This document shows, piece by piece, positions 1 to 12,489 of a DNA stretch of 64,000 nucleotides; positions within the stretch are counted from its first letter, which is position 1; each line of letters begins with the position of its first letter. The notes under the pieces were generated by a model that had not been told where the DNA came from, ran no database searches, and saw only the letters and a program-made list of their open reading frames with translations. Source of the stretch: Vigna angularis (Eukaryota; Streptophyta; Magnoliopsida; Fabales; Fabaceae). The translations under genes were made by a program, and so were the position numbers. The DNA is taken from positions 35,312,630 through 35,376,629 of the forward strand of contig NC_068970.1 of assembly GCF_016808095.1 (NCBI RefSeq), given 5' to 3'.

Positions 1-473
1 TTCCATCTTAGAATTAACTACTTCATCATTCCATTGATATTTATTTCAATTCATCACTAGCATTTTTATGATAGTAAGCACAAGCACAAAGAAAGTACCA
101 AAAATCCATACATAATTAACTACTAGGACTGGTGTATTGACTAACACATTGAGATCATGCACATATCATTGCTCAATCACATTATTGATTATAAATTACT
201 GTAAACCTAAGATATTTACAAGTTATCAATGCCCTTAAAAGAAAGGAAACCCACTAGCTTCTAATTTCTTCGATCTCTCTACCTTCCAATATGGATGAAT
301 AATTAAATATCTACAAAAAAAGTGAAGTTAAACAACTAACAAGGTCAAATTTTTTTCTACATCTTTTGTATATTATTACTATATGTAAGAAATAAATACA
401 AAACACTATCTAAGTGTATGAAGTATCCAAGTAAAAAGTAGGGGACAAAATCCAAGTTTGGTAAGAAATGTAC

Positions 474-1535
474 TTGATTGAAATCTTTGTTTATGATTCT
501 TAAGTAATGATCTAAAGGATTGTAGAGAGGTGGGCAGGGAAAACCATTGGAAAAGAAAAATTGCACAGAAGGAAAAATGTGACTATATATAGAAACATCA
601 AGTGAATATATAGGTGGAACTACAAAGGATTTTAGTTTGTAACCTAATTTGCATGAGAGGCTGGTCCAAAATACATTATCTCTCCTAAAGAGAGAAAATA
701 AAGATAATGAAAAAGTTAGAAAACCTGACTGCTAGGTTGGTGGATGGAAGCCACAATAGTCCTGTGATTTCCATCCTTTAGATTGAGACTTGTTATTCCA
801 GTCATAACATAATAAAAAGTTGCACTATTAAGGCCACTAGTTGGTTCGTAGGAGTCTGGGATGTGTTAGAATCTCAATGTTGAGTATTTGCTTTTGTCCC
901 CCACTCAGACCTTTACAACTCCATCCTCCAACCCTTATGTGTTGATGGAATCTTACAGACCCATTTCTCTTAGTGTATAATTTTTTTATTCCTTCTTCTC
1001 AATTATAGACATGTTGTTTGGAAATTGGAGCTCAACTAAGTAGTATAACATTTCCCTAACTACTAAACATGACAACATTGCATCGTCTTATGTCATATAC
1101 CCCTGTTTTCACATTTTTCACAGTTATTATTTTTTTATACCAAAATCTTATTATCTATTTTCAGAATCAGTATAGCTCTTACTGATGTTCCATATGTCAA
1201 TTCTTGCTTTAGGGCATTGATTAGAATCTTCCCTGTTTGATTTATGTTTGATCCCAATCTTCTTGCATTGTTGTTTCAATCGTATAATCACAATTGTTAT
1301 ATATATTAACTAGCATATATAAAGAAAACAAATTCTTCTAACACATATAACTTATCATACCTGCTAAAGCAGCAAGAAGTATTTATTTGCCACAACTAGA
1401 AGGACCTATTATAGCCAAAAGCTTCCCTGGTTGTGCATAACTAGTTAGATCATTCAATAATTTTCTATTTTTTCCACTAGTAACTCTAGCCTGCAAATTC
1501 TCCCATGTCACTATTATGTCGTTCTCTTCCTCCAT
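474..1535 (-). pseudogene. ABCG (WBC-type) half-transporter pseudogene, 5' half
   Basis: Reading the minus strand, four decayed exons of a plant ABCG transporter can be followed. Exon 1 (1535-1361) starts MEEENDIIVTWENLQ and reaches a Walker A region GPSSCGK-stop-ILLAALAG; the stop is at 1383-1385, and a GT donor follows. Exon 2 (about 1260-1183) reads RLGSNINQTGKILIN...QELTYGTS and ends at a GTAAG donor. Exon 3 (about 1102-725) keeps DDAMLS, VREMLYY, EKKE, YTLREMGL, GGWSCKGLSGGQ (ABC signature intact), ILTHPRLL, then EPTSGLNSAT and IVASIHQPSSQVF. It has several stops and frame changes, including loss of the Walker B FLD just before EPTSG. A later block has MYFGPASHAN (near 684-645). After about 90 unrelated bases comes SNGFPCPPLYNPLDHY...INKDFNQ (about 560-474). 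No membrane-domain exons are visible; they may lie beyond the left edge. Family assignment is secure, subfamily member is not. The gene cannot encode a working ATPase. Confidence 0.85.
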
Positions 1536-2504
1536 TTGTGTTCACTCTATACCAATTTGATTACATCTTGGTGTGGAGGTGATTGTTTATAGAGAAGAAT
1601 TAATTGCACTCATGGCATACCTTCACCCGAGGAGCTCCATTTCATTTATTCGGCCATCGCCATTTTGAATCTCCCTCCCCTTTTGATACCCATCGTTACA
1701 TTACCCACAACCCATTCACAATATAGTAAAACTAGAAAAACTTAAATCCTTGTTAACAAATAAGAGGAAATAACAGAAAATCATAATGCAAGGAAGCACG
1801 ATGAAGCCAAGGTGTTTTTGGTAACATTTCAATATGCCACCGACCAATCGTAGTTTCAAATAGAGGTTGAAACAAATCGATGACCTTAAGTAATGTAGTT
1901 ATGTCACACGTGAGAGTGTGAGCAAAAGGGGTTGAGCCATCACGGAAGTTGATGACACTTATAGAATTGGCCCACGAACGTTGCTAGTGGTGCTTCTGGC
2001 CGGCCATGAGATGAGCAATAATGGAGGAACCATGGAAGAAGGGGGATTCAGGGAGAAGAGGAGAATATGAGAGGTCACACACTCCTCATTCGTGCGAGTA
2101 ATGTTGTCGATACCGCCGATGGTGATAGTGGAGCCAACGGTGGCTCTAAGAGGCGCAACGATGTATGGCTATGTCGGAGGTGCGACAAAGGTTCCAACAA
2201 TGGCAAGCTTAATCACGACACATTTTGCTTGAGGGAGAAAAGGTGAAGCCCTTAGAGGAGATCTGATCGAAAGAGGAAGTTCAATCCCTTAAGATTTCTG
2301 ATTTGAAGAGTGTTTTGAGTTGTGCTGAGTTTGAGAGAAAGACATGAGAAATAGTGAAGGTAGAGATCATTGTGTTGATGGTTGTGGGAGATGACGACAT
2401 CTTCCGTCGATGGCATGGGGACGCAACAACTTGCGGGACTGTGCGTGAGGACTTCTGTGTAGAGGATTCATGGATACTGAAACAATAGATAAATTAAGGA
2501 TTTA
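1536..2504. other. Intergenic, no gene recognised
   Basis: No recognisable coding or RNA gene. The stretch 1790-2480 is less AT-rich than its surroundings and lies directly beside the subterminal repeats that begin near 2505. It could be internal sequence of a non-autonomous transposon, but I could not identify matching ends. Confidence 0.4.
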
Positions 2505-2855
2505 AACATACTATGACATGTGATAAACTAATAGTCATGGTAAAGTGTTACTATGACAAATCTTCTTGTCATAATAAGTTTTAAACATAATTTCAAATTT
2601 TCCACCACACCCAACATTCTATGAAGAGTGCAAAACACTTGTCATATTAAGTTTACCCCTTTTCACTTATTATGACAGATCTCAATTTACCAGTCATAAT
2701 AAGTGTTACTTTTATTTTGAAAATTGCATCGATTACCTTATTATGACAGGTCCTCTTTTACTAGTCATAATAACGATTACTTTTATTATGAAGATGTTAT
2801 CGATCAACTTATTATGACAAGTGAACTATATATGTCATAGTATCTGTCATAATAA
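2505..2855. repeat. Subterminal repeat block of a DNA transposon (TTATGACA motif)
   Basis: The motif TTATGACA and its complement TGTCATAATAA recur about every 20-70 bases in both orientations (for example near 2565, 2640, 2675, 2697, 2740, 2765, 2810, 2850). Dense bidirectional short motifs are typical of transposase-binding subterminal regions of CACTA or related TIR elements. The actual termini and a target-site duplication were not found, so the family is an inference. Confidence 0.5.
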
Positions 2856-4259
2856 CGCTATCATCATTCTCATTATATCATCATAATGAACATCATAACA
2901 ACATCAACCTCATCATAACATCGTCACACTGTTGTACCTAATCACCATCATGAAAGACATTAGTCACACTATTGTACCTAACCTCACATGCCTGTTGTAC
3001 CAAAGAAACTCGTCCAAGTCGTCTTGCTCTTACAATTAAAGGACTTGTTTCCCTACTCCACAAAGACATACGAGTAAAAGTGTTGTCGCATCGCACATCA
3101 GGTACTATACTCACAAATGAGCTGGAGACCAGGAAAAACATCATTCCCCTCTTTCCGAATCACATGGTCGAAGAAGGTGCACACTCAAACACCACTCTTT
3201 TCCCTCATCCACAGCTAAAGACAACCTCTATCCCGCATCATATGGTCGATAACACAAAATTCAGAACTTACGAGATATAACAAGTAGACATGTCATTCCT
3301 CTCACATGTCCATCGATTAACCACAACCTTTGTACAATCCATTCACTTATCCATGTTCCGTCATCAATCAAGAGTCAAACATCACCCAAATGTAGCAACT
3401 AACTCACTTTCCTCGTGAAACACCATGTCTTGCAACCCATCAAACTTGGTCCTCGTCCATTCTCCATCCAAACTCAAATTCATAGAAAATACACTTGGAT
3501 AATCTATTATCAATAGTGATAATCGATTATTCCAGTAAGGTTTACAAACTAAACTTTCGGGTTTTCAACTTACATAGAGATACCAATTATAACTCAAGAT
3601 AATTGATTATTCTGGAGATAAAACTCTAAAACGACTCGTGGATAATCGATTATCACTCACGATAATCGATTAGTCCTGAAACCAAACCACACGAGAAAGA
3701 TTCAAAAGGTTGATACAATCCATAAATAATCTCTAAACTTCATAGAAAGAAGATTAACACCTCAAGCACACATTCAAGCATCCTAGATACATAGAAAAAT
3801 ACCTAGATACTAACATTATATCTCAAGAATAATCCATAATCCTTAAAATACATATTAGAGACCAACACCTGAACACAAAATGAACTACTAAACATAGCCA
3901 CTGGATTTAAACAATACAACCCCAACCTGCATATTATGAATCTCAACATTAGTATCCTATATATACCCACGTAGTACATGCTTATTCATCCTCCCAAAAC
4001 CACCACGACACCATGCAATCATATTAATCCTCTCCATATTCTCATCAAGCCAAATAAAACTTCACAACAACAAGCATAAGTATCAAGTCCCAACCCAGAA
4101 ACTCATGCACGCATTCATGTAGATACCGTTGCATGCATTCTAATTACATCATACATAAGAGAACAATATGATAGCCACAATATACATAATATCTTAATAC
4201 AAGAATCATTCCCACATTCATATAACTACACCTATCCAGAAAATAAAAAATAAAAAGAA
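2856..4259. other. Intergenic, repeat-derived, no gene
   Basis: No supported gene. Between about 3495 and 3690 the near-palindrome ATAATCGATTAT occurs several times, a signature also seen in the LTR-like stretches near 24.1-24.5 kb and 50.3-50.5 kb. This region is therefore probably old retrotransposon sequence. The open frame at 2972-3280 has no recognisable domain. Confidence 0.4.
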
Positions 4260-4392
4260 GGACATTACCGATGACCCTAGTCCGTCAGAAACAGCTAAAA
4301 AGCCATTAGTAATGCCTATTATCGACAGATTAGCGACGACCTGTTTTCTATCGATAAATTGTTTATCGCTAACAATTATCGATGGCCTTTTC

Positions 4393-4483
4393 CCTTTGGT
4401 AATTACCGAAAGGCAAAAGCCTTCGATAATTATCGAAGGACAAAAGTCTTCGGTAATTACCGAAGGACAAAGGCCTTCGGTAA
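4393..4483. repeat. 27-bp tandem repeat of palindromes
   Basis: Three consecutive 27-bp units (4393-4419, 4420-4446, 4447-4473) and the start of a fourth each contain an inverted repeat of the form CTTCGGTAATTACCGAAG or CTTCGATAATTATCGAAG, followed by a GGACAAAAG-like spacer. Upstream, 4345-4388 carries further ATCGATAA/TTATCGAT inversions. A similar motif (ATTATCGAAGGC) recurs at 8205-8220 beside a CACTACAGGAAA-type end, so this is probably the subterminal array of a TIR transposon. Confidence 0.7.
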
Positions 4484-4499
4484 GGACTAGGCATAATTA

Positions 4500-7400
4500 A
4501 GTGATAATCTGCTAGAGGGTGTTTTTTGTATAATCTGCTTTGTCTAGTATCACCGTGAAGCTGCTGCACCAGGAAAATTCAACACTTGATTCCGCCCTTA
4601 CTCCACTTCCTAAGAGGCTACCTTAGATGTATAAGTTTCTGGTTATGGTGCACTACATAAAGCACCTTACACAGATCACCGCAACACCACTAAAAGGCCA
4701 ATATAAAACTATGACATTGCCAGGAGTTTGACTCAAAATGACAGGAGCATACAACCTTTTATCGAACAGTTTGTGTGCAGACTGGCCAAGAATTCAAAAA
4801 TCAAGCAGATTTCGAAAATGGTTGCACTGGTCCAATTAGCTTTTTAATTTCATTCCAATTCTTTTGAATGTTCTAATTCTTTTATATGGACTCAAGCTTT
4901 TGCTACAACTTACAAACAATGTTCAATGCACCAAATCAATTTTTAAAACAGTATAATTCTACTGCAGCAAATTATTTGAGCCAGAAAAGTGCTTAAAAGT
5001 GGATGAGTTCGCTAGTGAAAATGCACAGAATCATTTATAATCAGATTAGCTTTGCACAAAAATGTTTGGTTGATCAATATAAACTTGATTGAATGATTTT
5101 TCTTGACAGATTCAAGTTATATAACAATTTGGCATATCTAGTTCATGTGCAAGTCAAAACAAACAACTTTAGTATCCAAATTTTGAAACAACACTTTAAT
5201 CAGACTTGGAACAATGAATTTGACTCCAAAACAACAATTAAAAGTTGCTCAAAGTAGCAGAAAAACGTATCGGATGGTTAGTAAAGATTTAGATGCTCAT
5301 ACCAGATTTAAAACACAAAAATGACCTAACAAATAAAGTATAGATTGACCAACTACTTTTAAGAGTGCTGCTGAATTTTTCTCAATGCATCCAAGCTATG
5401 CCTAAGAATTTCATGGCTCATATGGTATGCAATTGAATTTGGCCAACATAAAACTCTTAACATATTTGCTCAAACAAAATTTAGAGCCAATAAAACAATA
5501 CCAGATTTATTCAAACAGTTTCAATGCAGTGATTTAAATTCCAAAACCTGATTGCACATTTGCCATCGAGCTCATTCTAATGAATTTAATAGCTCTTTGA
5601 AGATGGACAAAATGTATTCACAATCCAAATTCTCTTGATGCACAAAAATAAATAAAATAAGTAGCTGAATACTCAGAATTTATGACAAACAAAAGCTTTT
5701 TAATATTCGTTTCTATTTAATTGTTTTTCATATTTAATACTCTTGGCCAAGCTTTTTCTAACAAGTTTTAAACTATTAGAATGCACCAAAACAAATTAAA
5801 GAATGAAATTTATAATAGGCACCTTGCTAAAAAAATGTTGACTAAAACTAGTGGTTTGGATAGTGAAACTGTGTAGGGCTGCTACAAGTCCAAATTGCTT
5901 TGCCTAACCAAATTTAATTAATCAAAACAAAGTTGTTGGCACTAACTTTTGATGCAGAATCATATGATTTCAAAATTTGACTCGTCCAACCCTCTTTATG
6001 TAGCAAAATGCACAACTTAACCAACCAGATTTTAGGACACTGAATGAATGGACCTTTTGGATAAGCAAATTAGTGCTTATATGGTGTGCATCAAGTACTG
6101 GCTCAATTTGGCACTCCAACATAGATCCAATTTCAACAATTCAAATACAAAAAACACCAACAACTATACTACTGCACTGGTTTTAGAAACTGGAATGGTT
6201 AACACAACTCATGCACTTGAGCTCCTCATGGAGTTTGTCATAGCTCTTTTAATGTGCAAATAGTGCTTACTCATTCAAATTTCTCAGATTACAACAATAC
6301 ATCCAATTAAACCAGATTTAAAGATAGAAAATCAAATGCACATGACAACAACATTACAGGAAAGGATGATCAAATAAAAATGACTCAAAACAACAAATGA
6401 AGCGATTAAAATGAAGAAACACAAACAAATTAAAGCTGGCACAGAAACAAAGACTCAAACAAAACCTATAAACCCAAAATTTTCAATGGAACAATAACAG
6501 AACATGCAAAGACAGTGAAGGAAAGCTTGAAACAGTGTGGAATTAAAAGAGGAAACACTTAGCTCACTAGTGCACTTCGAACCTGGTTCTAGATACTTAC
6601 ATTCTAGTTTTATTTGCTACTTATTGTAGTTTTAGTTTTTACTTGGTTAGATTGTTTTGGTCCCCTTTTGTACGACTTGGGATTGTGGTGGGAATAGAGG
6701 AGAGGGTGCTTGTGATTGTCCAAAATTTATCATAAGCTTGATCATGGGGTTTGTGAGTTTTCCCATGTTTCTTATTGATTGATTTAGAGCTTGTACTAAG
6801 GTCATCAATTGGCCCAAGTATTAGTGAATATAGCTTTATTGTTTTGAAATGGATCATTATGTGTCATAACATAGGAAGACAAGGGAACTGGTTTTGGTTT
6901 CATTGTTGACTTTTTATTGTACAAACTTAAGGGACTCCTTCCCCTTCCTTAGTTGTAGCATGTGTTCTCATTGGTGAGTGTGTTGTGCTAGTTTATGTGA
7001 GTCAATTGCTGGTTAAATTGTGTAGTTTTTTTAAATCCATTATATCTAGTTAAAATGAAGAAGACAAAAGTTTTACACTAAAAAAAATGTCTTATTTCAC
7101 TTTGTTGGCCGAAGAAGGAATGTCCAATTTATAGTAACAACCAAATCGTATCCTACTTAGTGAGGTTGATTAGATCAATCAACCTAGAATGTTGACTTCT
7201 ATCAAAGCAAAAATCATTTAAAAGAACTATTTTCTCAATGGTTTGTTTCTCCTATGTGTACATGTGGAGTTATATATTCGAGACCTTCTTCTGTTGCATT
7301 TTTCTACTCGTTTTAAATGAAGATTGAAATATACTTAGGTGATCGTAATTTATCTTTATTGTACTTTACAGGATCTGTGTCCTCAAACCAGATGAGAGAA

Positions 7401-8149
7401 AGTATGAAAATCAATCTGCTACCAAGTAGGTGAAAAGAAGGGATAAAAATGGAAAATGAAATTCTTCTCCAGATTAAAACTCTCGTTGATGCCCTAAACC
7501 CCATAGTGGAAGAAGTGTCACATGATCATGAAGCAGAAACAGTTCAATTACCACAACCAATCACACAACTTACAAACATCAAACATCAGCATGATTCAAA
7601 TTCCATTGCAAATAGGCGTTTTCGTCCTTAATAAAACTAACCTGGTTCGATTTGTAGAGAACGAGATGGCTTATTCGTCCAAGCCCAGAGCTGCACCAAA
7701 CCTCCGCCTCGCTGAACGGACCAGGGAGCCCTTCCTTAGCACTGTCGCCTCCTTACGCCAACGACGACGAACCATGAAGCCTCCGCCAACCACTAAACCC
7801 TCGTCCCACGATGATTCAACTCTAATGGAGCCTCCTACCCACCACGATTCCCCAAGACATTGGTCAGATTGGGGGAAAACACAAATTAAAAAAGGATTTC
7901 GTGCAAGGAATTGACATAAAATAAGAAGGCAAATACCCACCACGTTGTCATAGAGATCACTACAAAGCACTCATCCAACGGTTTCCTAGCTAGAATTGAT
8001 ACAAAAACCAAGTCTTCGACCAAGTGTTTTGTGCAATGGAGAAGGGTTTAGTGTTTTCTTTTTCACCTTGGAGAAGGGACGGACATTAGCTGTTGGTGGG
8101 AAATGAGTTGTAGAGGGGGAAGATCGTGATTTGGGGCAAAATTAATCGA
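4500..8149. other. Intergenic, no gene recognised
   Basis: About 3.6 kb without a supportable gene. The part from 4700 to 6550 is AT-rich with many low-complexity phrases and short open frames that show no domain. Around 7440-7910 there are overlapping short open frames in a more GC-rich patch (for example one starting MENEILLQIKTLVDALNP at 7449), but none has a recognisable homolog or splice context. It could be the interior of the TIR element whose end lies near 8262. Confidence 0.4.
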
Positions 8150-8262
8150 AGACATTACTGAAGGCTCTTAGGTCGTCAGTATTTTAATTCACCAACTCAT
8201 TATCGAAGGCTCTAAGGCCGTCGTTAAATTTCCGCCGGTAAAAATCGCTTTTCCTGTAGTGG
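8150..8262. mobile_element. Terminal segment of a TIR transposon ending CTGTAGTG
   Basis: The segment ends AAAAATCGCTTTTCCTGTAGTG; read on the minus strand it begins CACTACAGGAAAAGCG, a common plant CACTA/PIF-like terminus. It carries GAAGGCTC(T/A)(T/A)AGG(T/C)CGTC repeats (8160-8180 and 8203-8225) like those in the palindromic array near 4.4 kb. The opposite terminus was not located with confidence. Confidence 0.5.
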
Positions 8263-8689
8263 TCATCATACATTGGAGATTGGGTAAGCTTCCTTATACC
8301 TTGGCCAATACTAGACTTTCTATACACATAAGATCACAACAAGCCTATACTCTCCTTTAGTCTCATGTCCCTGTAGCATCTTTGTCACACACACACTCTC
8401 TCTTTTCCTCTCAATATTTCATGTAAGGTTTTCTACTTTTAAAATATTTTCCCTACAATATGTTTTCAATCCTTGAAAATTGCCTAGATCATGATCCCTA
8501 ATATTGTTCAACTGGTTTTCAAAAACATAAACTTCCCTTTGACTCTTTCTACCTGTACTCACGCTTCTGCATGCTTTTACTTCCTATACCCCCACTTATA
8601 ATTTCTAACCTAAATCATTAAATAGGAAAAGACCTTCTCGCCCTTAATAAAAAATATAAAAAAACCAAAAGGTTTCCCCCCTTTAAAAC

Positions 8690-8912
8690 TTTGCCCTTTA
8701 GGATTTGAACCCATATCCATTCAATTTTGGATAAACATCTATATCAACAAGTTACAACACACATCACAAATTTAACAACCATATAACCACGTGTGTTTCA
8801 CTTGTAAAACAAAATTAAATAAATAACATAGAATTTATGCTTTAGTTAAGACTTGAACTCATGACCACTTAGCCCATTAAAGAGCTCTCACCAACTGAGT
8901 TACATACCACCT
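8690..8912 (-). repeat. tRNA-derived SINE-like sequence
   Basis: On the minus strand, 8912-8843 resembles a tRNA gene: an A-box-like TAACTCAGTTGGTGAGAG (8902-8885) and, about 20 bases later, a B-box-like GGTCATGAGTTCAAGTC (8866-8850). The anticodon arm does not fold properly, so it is not a functional tRNA. Further along, a second B-box-like GGGTTCAAATCC occurs near 8715-8700. Spaced internal RNA polymerase III boxes followed by an AT-rich body suggest a SINE or a fused pair of SINE heads. The target-site duplication and tail were not determined. Confidence 0.5.
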
Positions 8913-10360
8913 TGTGAAAAACATGCAATTTCCATAAAAACATACTCATATCTCCTTACAATATTATTTCTAACTTTTACAATTTTTTTTGGTCTTACAT
9001 GTAACATAATTACTCCTTTAAATATCCTCCCAAGAGCCACCAATCGAGGTGAAGTATCATCGTGAACATATGAATAGTGGAGTCAATTTCCTCCTCTGAT
9101 GGGTTCTCAATAGCACAACTCTCATTTGTGCTCAATATATTTAAGGAAAAAACTTTAGGTAGTTCTATAATAGTTATTGTTGTGAAAACCCAAGTGAAAA
9201 AAGATGTTCAAACTAATCTTAAATGTGACATTTCTTGTGTGATCTTTTGTGTCACATTTAGCGTAACCTCATTCTTTATTTCTTATCTTAGTTGTTGCAT
9301 AAACTTATACCTAAGGCATTAAAAAAAAAATAAGGATTCTCTATAGATTTTGCTTTGATGTAGGATCTAATTCCCACACTTGTAATAGTAGCACAAATAG
9401 ATTCAGGTGCTAAGGTCATTAAACGGTAATACTTAGTATATTTTGACAACCTTGAGAAGTAAAGTACCTTACTTTAATCAACCGAAGAATTGTAAAAAAT
9501 AAACAAATAAAAGTAGCATGTAAGTGTTACATAATAAATAACAAAAAATAAATTATTAGATATTTACTTACAATCCACATTATGAGTCCTTAAAATTATA
9601 AATACCAGAATGTTTAACACAAGCATGTTTTCACTTTTCATGTCGAGAAGTGGTGATGGAGGTTGAATTATACTAGTAGAATCTGCTAGTCATGTTTTAT
9701 GTTAGTCCTACGTGATGGTCTCAAGCTTTTGCTCCATATAAGACAATAAGTGTGGGGTGATGTTATGTGCTTGAGTAACTTGTACTTTTTTCCCAACACC
9801 CTATCACTAATTACACAATGTTATTAATTAGTAGGTAGTGTGCATAATTAAAAATTAACATGAAAAACTAAGTACATTGTACTTACTTACCATTTCTCAA
9901 TATGTTAGTTTTTGATAAATTTTACCAAGTTTCTTCATTAATTATGTATTTGGTATAAGGATTTTGATCATTCCATTTCCCACATACATAGTTTAGTATT
10001 TGTTTAAAGTAAAATTGATGAAATTTTGTTGTGACTGAAGAATGAATCTTTGATATCAATATCCCAATGTTAGGGATATCATAATGCATCTAAGGATGAC
10101 AAAGTAAACACATGATTGCAAATTTTATAGTTACAATTAGTATTTAAAATAAGCATTAATAAAAGTTGATAAAAAAAGATATTTGAAATTGTACTAATGT
10201 ATCATCTGCAAATGATGTTATTTTTTGTCTTTGTTACATGATCCCAAGATGAGACAAAGATGGAAATTTTCCTAGAAGCTAGTACATAGGTATTTTCTAA
10301 AAGATAATGTATTTAACTTAGAGGCCACACTATTATTAATATCAATGGGAGAGCATCACA
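8913..10360. other. Intergenic, no gene recognised
   Basis: AT-rich sequence. The 81-codon open frame at 9077-9322 has no known domain and no splice or promoter context supporting it. Confidence 0.5.
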
Positions 10361-10364
10361 TAAG

Positions 10365-11465
10365 TAGCTTGTTGGTATAGATGTTTGTAAAGTTGTTCAA
10401 CAATTTTTTCTCCAAAATTGGATTCTTCTTGGCATGAATTCTAATGTAGTTTCTATTATTCCCAAAGTGGATGGGGCAAAAGGTATCACTTAATTTCATC
10501 CTATTGTTATGGCCAATTTTTGGTTCAAGATGATCTCTAAGATTTTGACTAATAGGCTTGTGGTGATAGTAGTAGAATTGTTTCTCCTAAATGAGAACGA
10601 CTTTATTAAGGGTAAGAGTGTTAATTATTGTATTTAACTTGCTTTTGAAGTAATTAATATTCTTCTTAAGATGGTCAATAAAGGTAATGCGACTTTAAAG
10701 ATTAATATTTCCAAGGCATTTGATACTATTAATTTGGAAATTTTTAGTTAAAGTCTTACATTGTTTTGGATTTCAAGAGAGCATTTCTCAAGTTGGATTC
10801 TTCATATTTTGAATTTGGTCATCTTTCTAATAAGGTTAATGATAGTTTGGTTGGCTATTTTACCTGTAGTAAAAGGGTTAGACAGGGGGATCATTTATCA
10901 CCCTTGCTTTTTTGTTTGGTTCAGGAGGTTTTGAGTAGGGATATTTCTACTCTAATCTCTATTAAATTTATTTTACCTATGGTTTATGTTAGGGGAATGT
11001 GATTCCCATCTCATAATCTATATGTCAATGATATCTTTGTTTTTTTTTTTCAATGGGATAATCCTACTAAAAGTCAATTTTACAAATCTACTACTTCTCC
11101 TTTATTTGTTAGAGTATCCAAAGGCTACTTCCTTGTTAGAGTATCTAGAGGCTATTCTTTTCCTATTTGATAATGGAGACGAATATGTGCCTAATTGTAT
11201 TTTTAGGATTCTAGGTTGTTGTCACATAAATTTGCTACCTATTTTTACTCATCATGTTCATATGTTGTAGAATGAGTTAAGCTGATTTTGTTTGATGTTT
11301 TGTCACCAGCTAGATCTTTGATTTTATGGAAGCTACTTCATAAAGATCTATTGACTTCGATGTGTAAAAGAGAGGAACTCCATATGTTCTTTATGTAGAA
11401 AGAATGTGGAATCTTTAGCTAATTCATTTTTTGAATGTTTCTTTGCTGTTTGGTTTTGAGACTTG
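10365..11465 (+). pseudogene. Degenerate LINE (L1-type) reverse transcriptase
   Basis: Translated fragments in shifting frames follow the order of a plant LINE ORF2. They are SIIPKVDGAKGIT, FHPIVMANFWFKMISKILTNRLV, ENDFIKGKSVNYC, LKINISKAFDTIN, then GYFTCSKRVRQGDHLSPLLF with CLVQEVLSRDI. Next comes PSHNLYVNDIFVF (the YADD catalytic box changed to YVND). Near 11360-11460 there is a zf-RVT-like tail, CSLCRKNVESLANSFFECFFAVW. The reading frame is broken by several stops and indels, so the element is dead. LINE polymerases normally contain F/YADD, so the second of the two catalytic aspartates is retained while the first is lost. Confidence 0.85.
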
Positions 11466-11566
11466 GCAAAAACATATTTTTGAAGGAGCTATAATATTCT
11501 TTAGTTGTATCGCTTGTAATATTTATGAAGAATCTTAGTAGTTCCTTGCTCAAAATGGTTAAAACC

Positions 11567-12489
11567 AAGGTTGTTAAACTCGAAAATTTACGTAAATTCG
11601 TGGGAGTTCGGTAAATGCAGATCGTCAACTTGACTCATAAACTTGTAAGAGTTTACTTTACATAAAAAAACAAGTATTAAAATATTCATAAATAATATAT
11701 TAATATATTGTTATATGATATTATAAATAGGTTTATATTTTTTAGTGAAATATCACTAAAATTATTATTAATTGATCATATTGTATTATTATATATTTTT
11801 TTAACTATTTTTTAAAATAAATTTATTAATTTTACATATCATATTTAATATTTAATATAATACAAAAAATGTCTGAATTTTTCTATGTGAAGACTTTGAG
11901 ATCCAAAAACTTTGAGTCTAAATGCTAGTAGAAACCCTATCTTACAAATTTCATCTTCCTTGACTTCCTAAGTTACCAACACATCAACCTTACTAGCAAC
12001 AACCTTATGTGCTCAAAAGGAAGGCAGTATAAGAAGGTTGTAAACCACAAACACCATCACGAACATGAGCACTCATGAACGCGAGCACCCACAGACGCAA
12101 GGTCCAACGTGCGACGAACACCAAGTGATAGTAAGCAATTGCGATGACAAGCACCATAACAAGAAAAGGTCTAATAAATGCATGATGAAAAGTGCTTCAG
12201 AAAAAGGAATGAAGAAGTCTTGAATCAAAAAACACCCAAACCCTGATCCTAGAGAGTTTTCTCCATAAATACGCTCCAAACAACCATTTTCATTTAAATG
12301 TTTTTTTTTCCTCATCGAAAATGCCAAATCGTTCCAAACTCGCAAGTTTGATCGAGTGAATTGAGTCTACGTCTAATTCTACTGAGTTCACTTGAAAAAT
12401 AAATTTATTTCCAAATTAAGTCGAAAACCGTAAGTATGAACATAAAATTATTCGAGTTAACTACTTAACTCACAAGTTTAATAACCATA
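11567..12489. mobile_element. Candidate non-autonomous MULE, 923 bp
   Basis: The left end GGTTGTTAAACTCG (from 11569) is matched in inverted orientation by CAAGTTTAATAACC (to 12486). Similarity of AACTCG/TAACTTG-like stretches extends inward. The element is flanked by GTTAAAACC (11558-11566) and GTTAAAACA (12490-12498), eight of nine bases the same, as expected for an aged Mutator-like 9-bp target-site duplication. It lies directly behind the LINE remnant and may have inserted into it. The interior (for example 12040-12130) is richer in GC than the flanks. No transposase is encoded. Confidence 0.6.

Noticed and set aside
8843..8912. Functional tRNA gene on the minus strand
   Set aside because: A and B boxes are present but the anticodon arm and acceptor stem do not pair properly; a SINE head is more likely.
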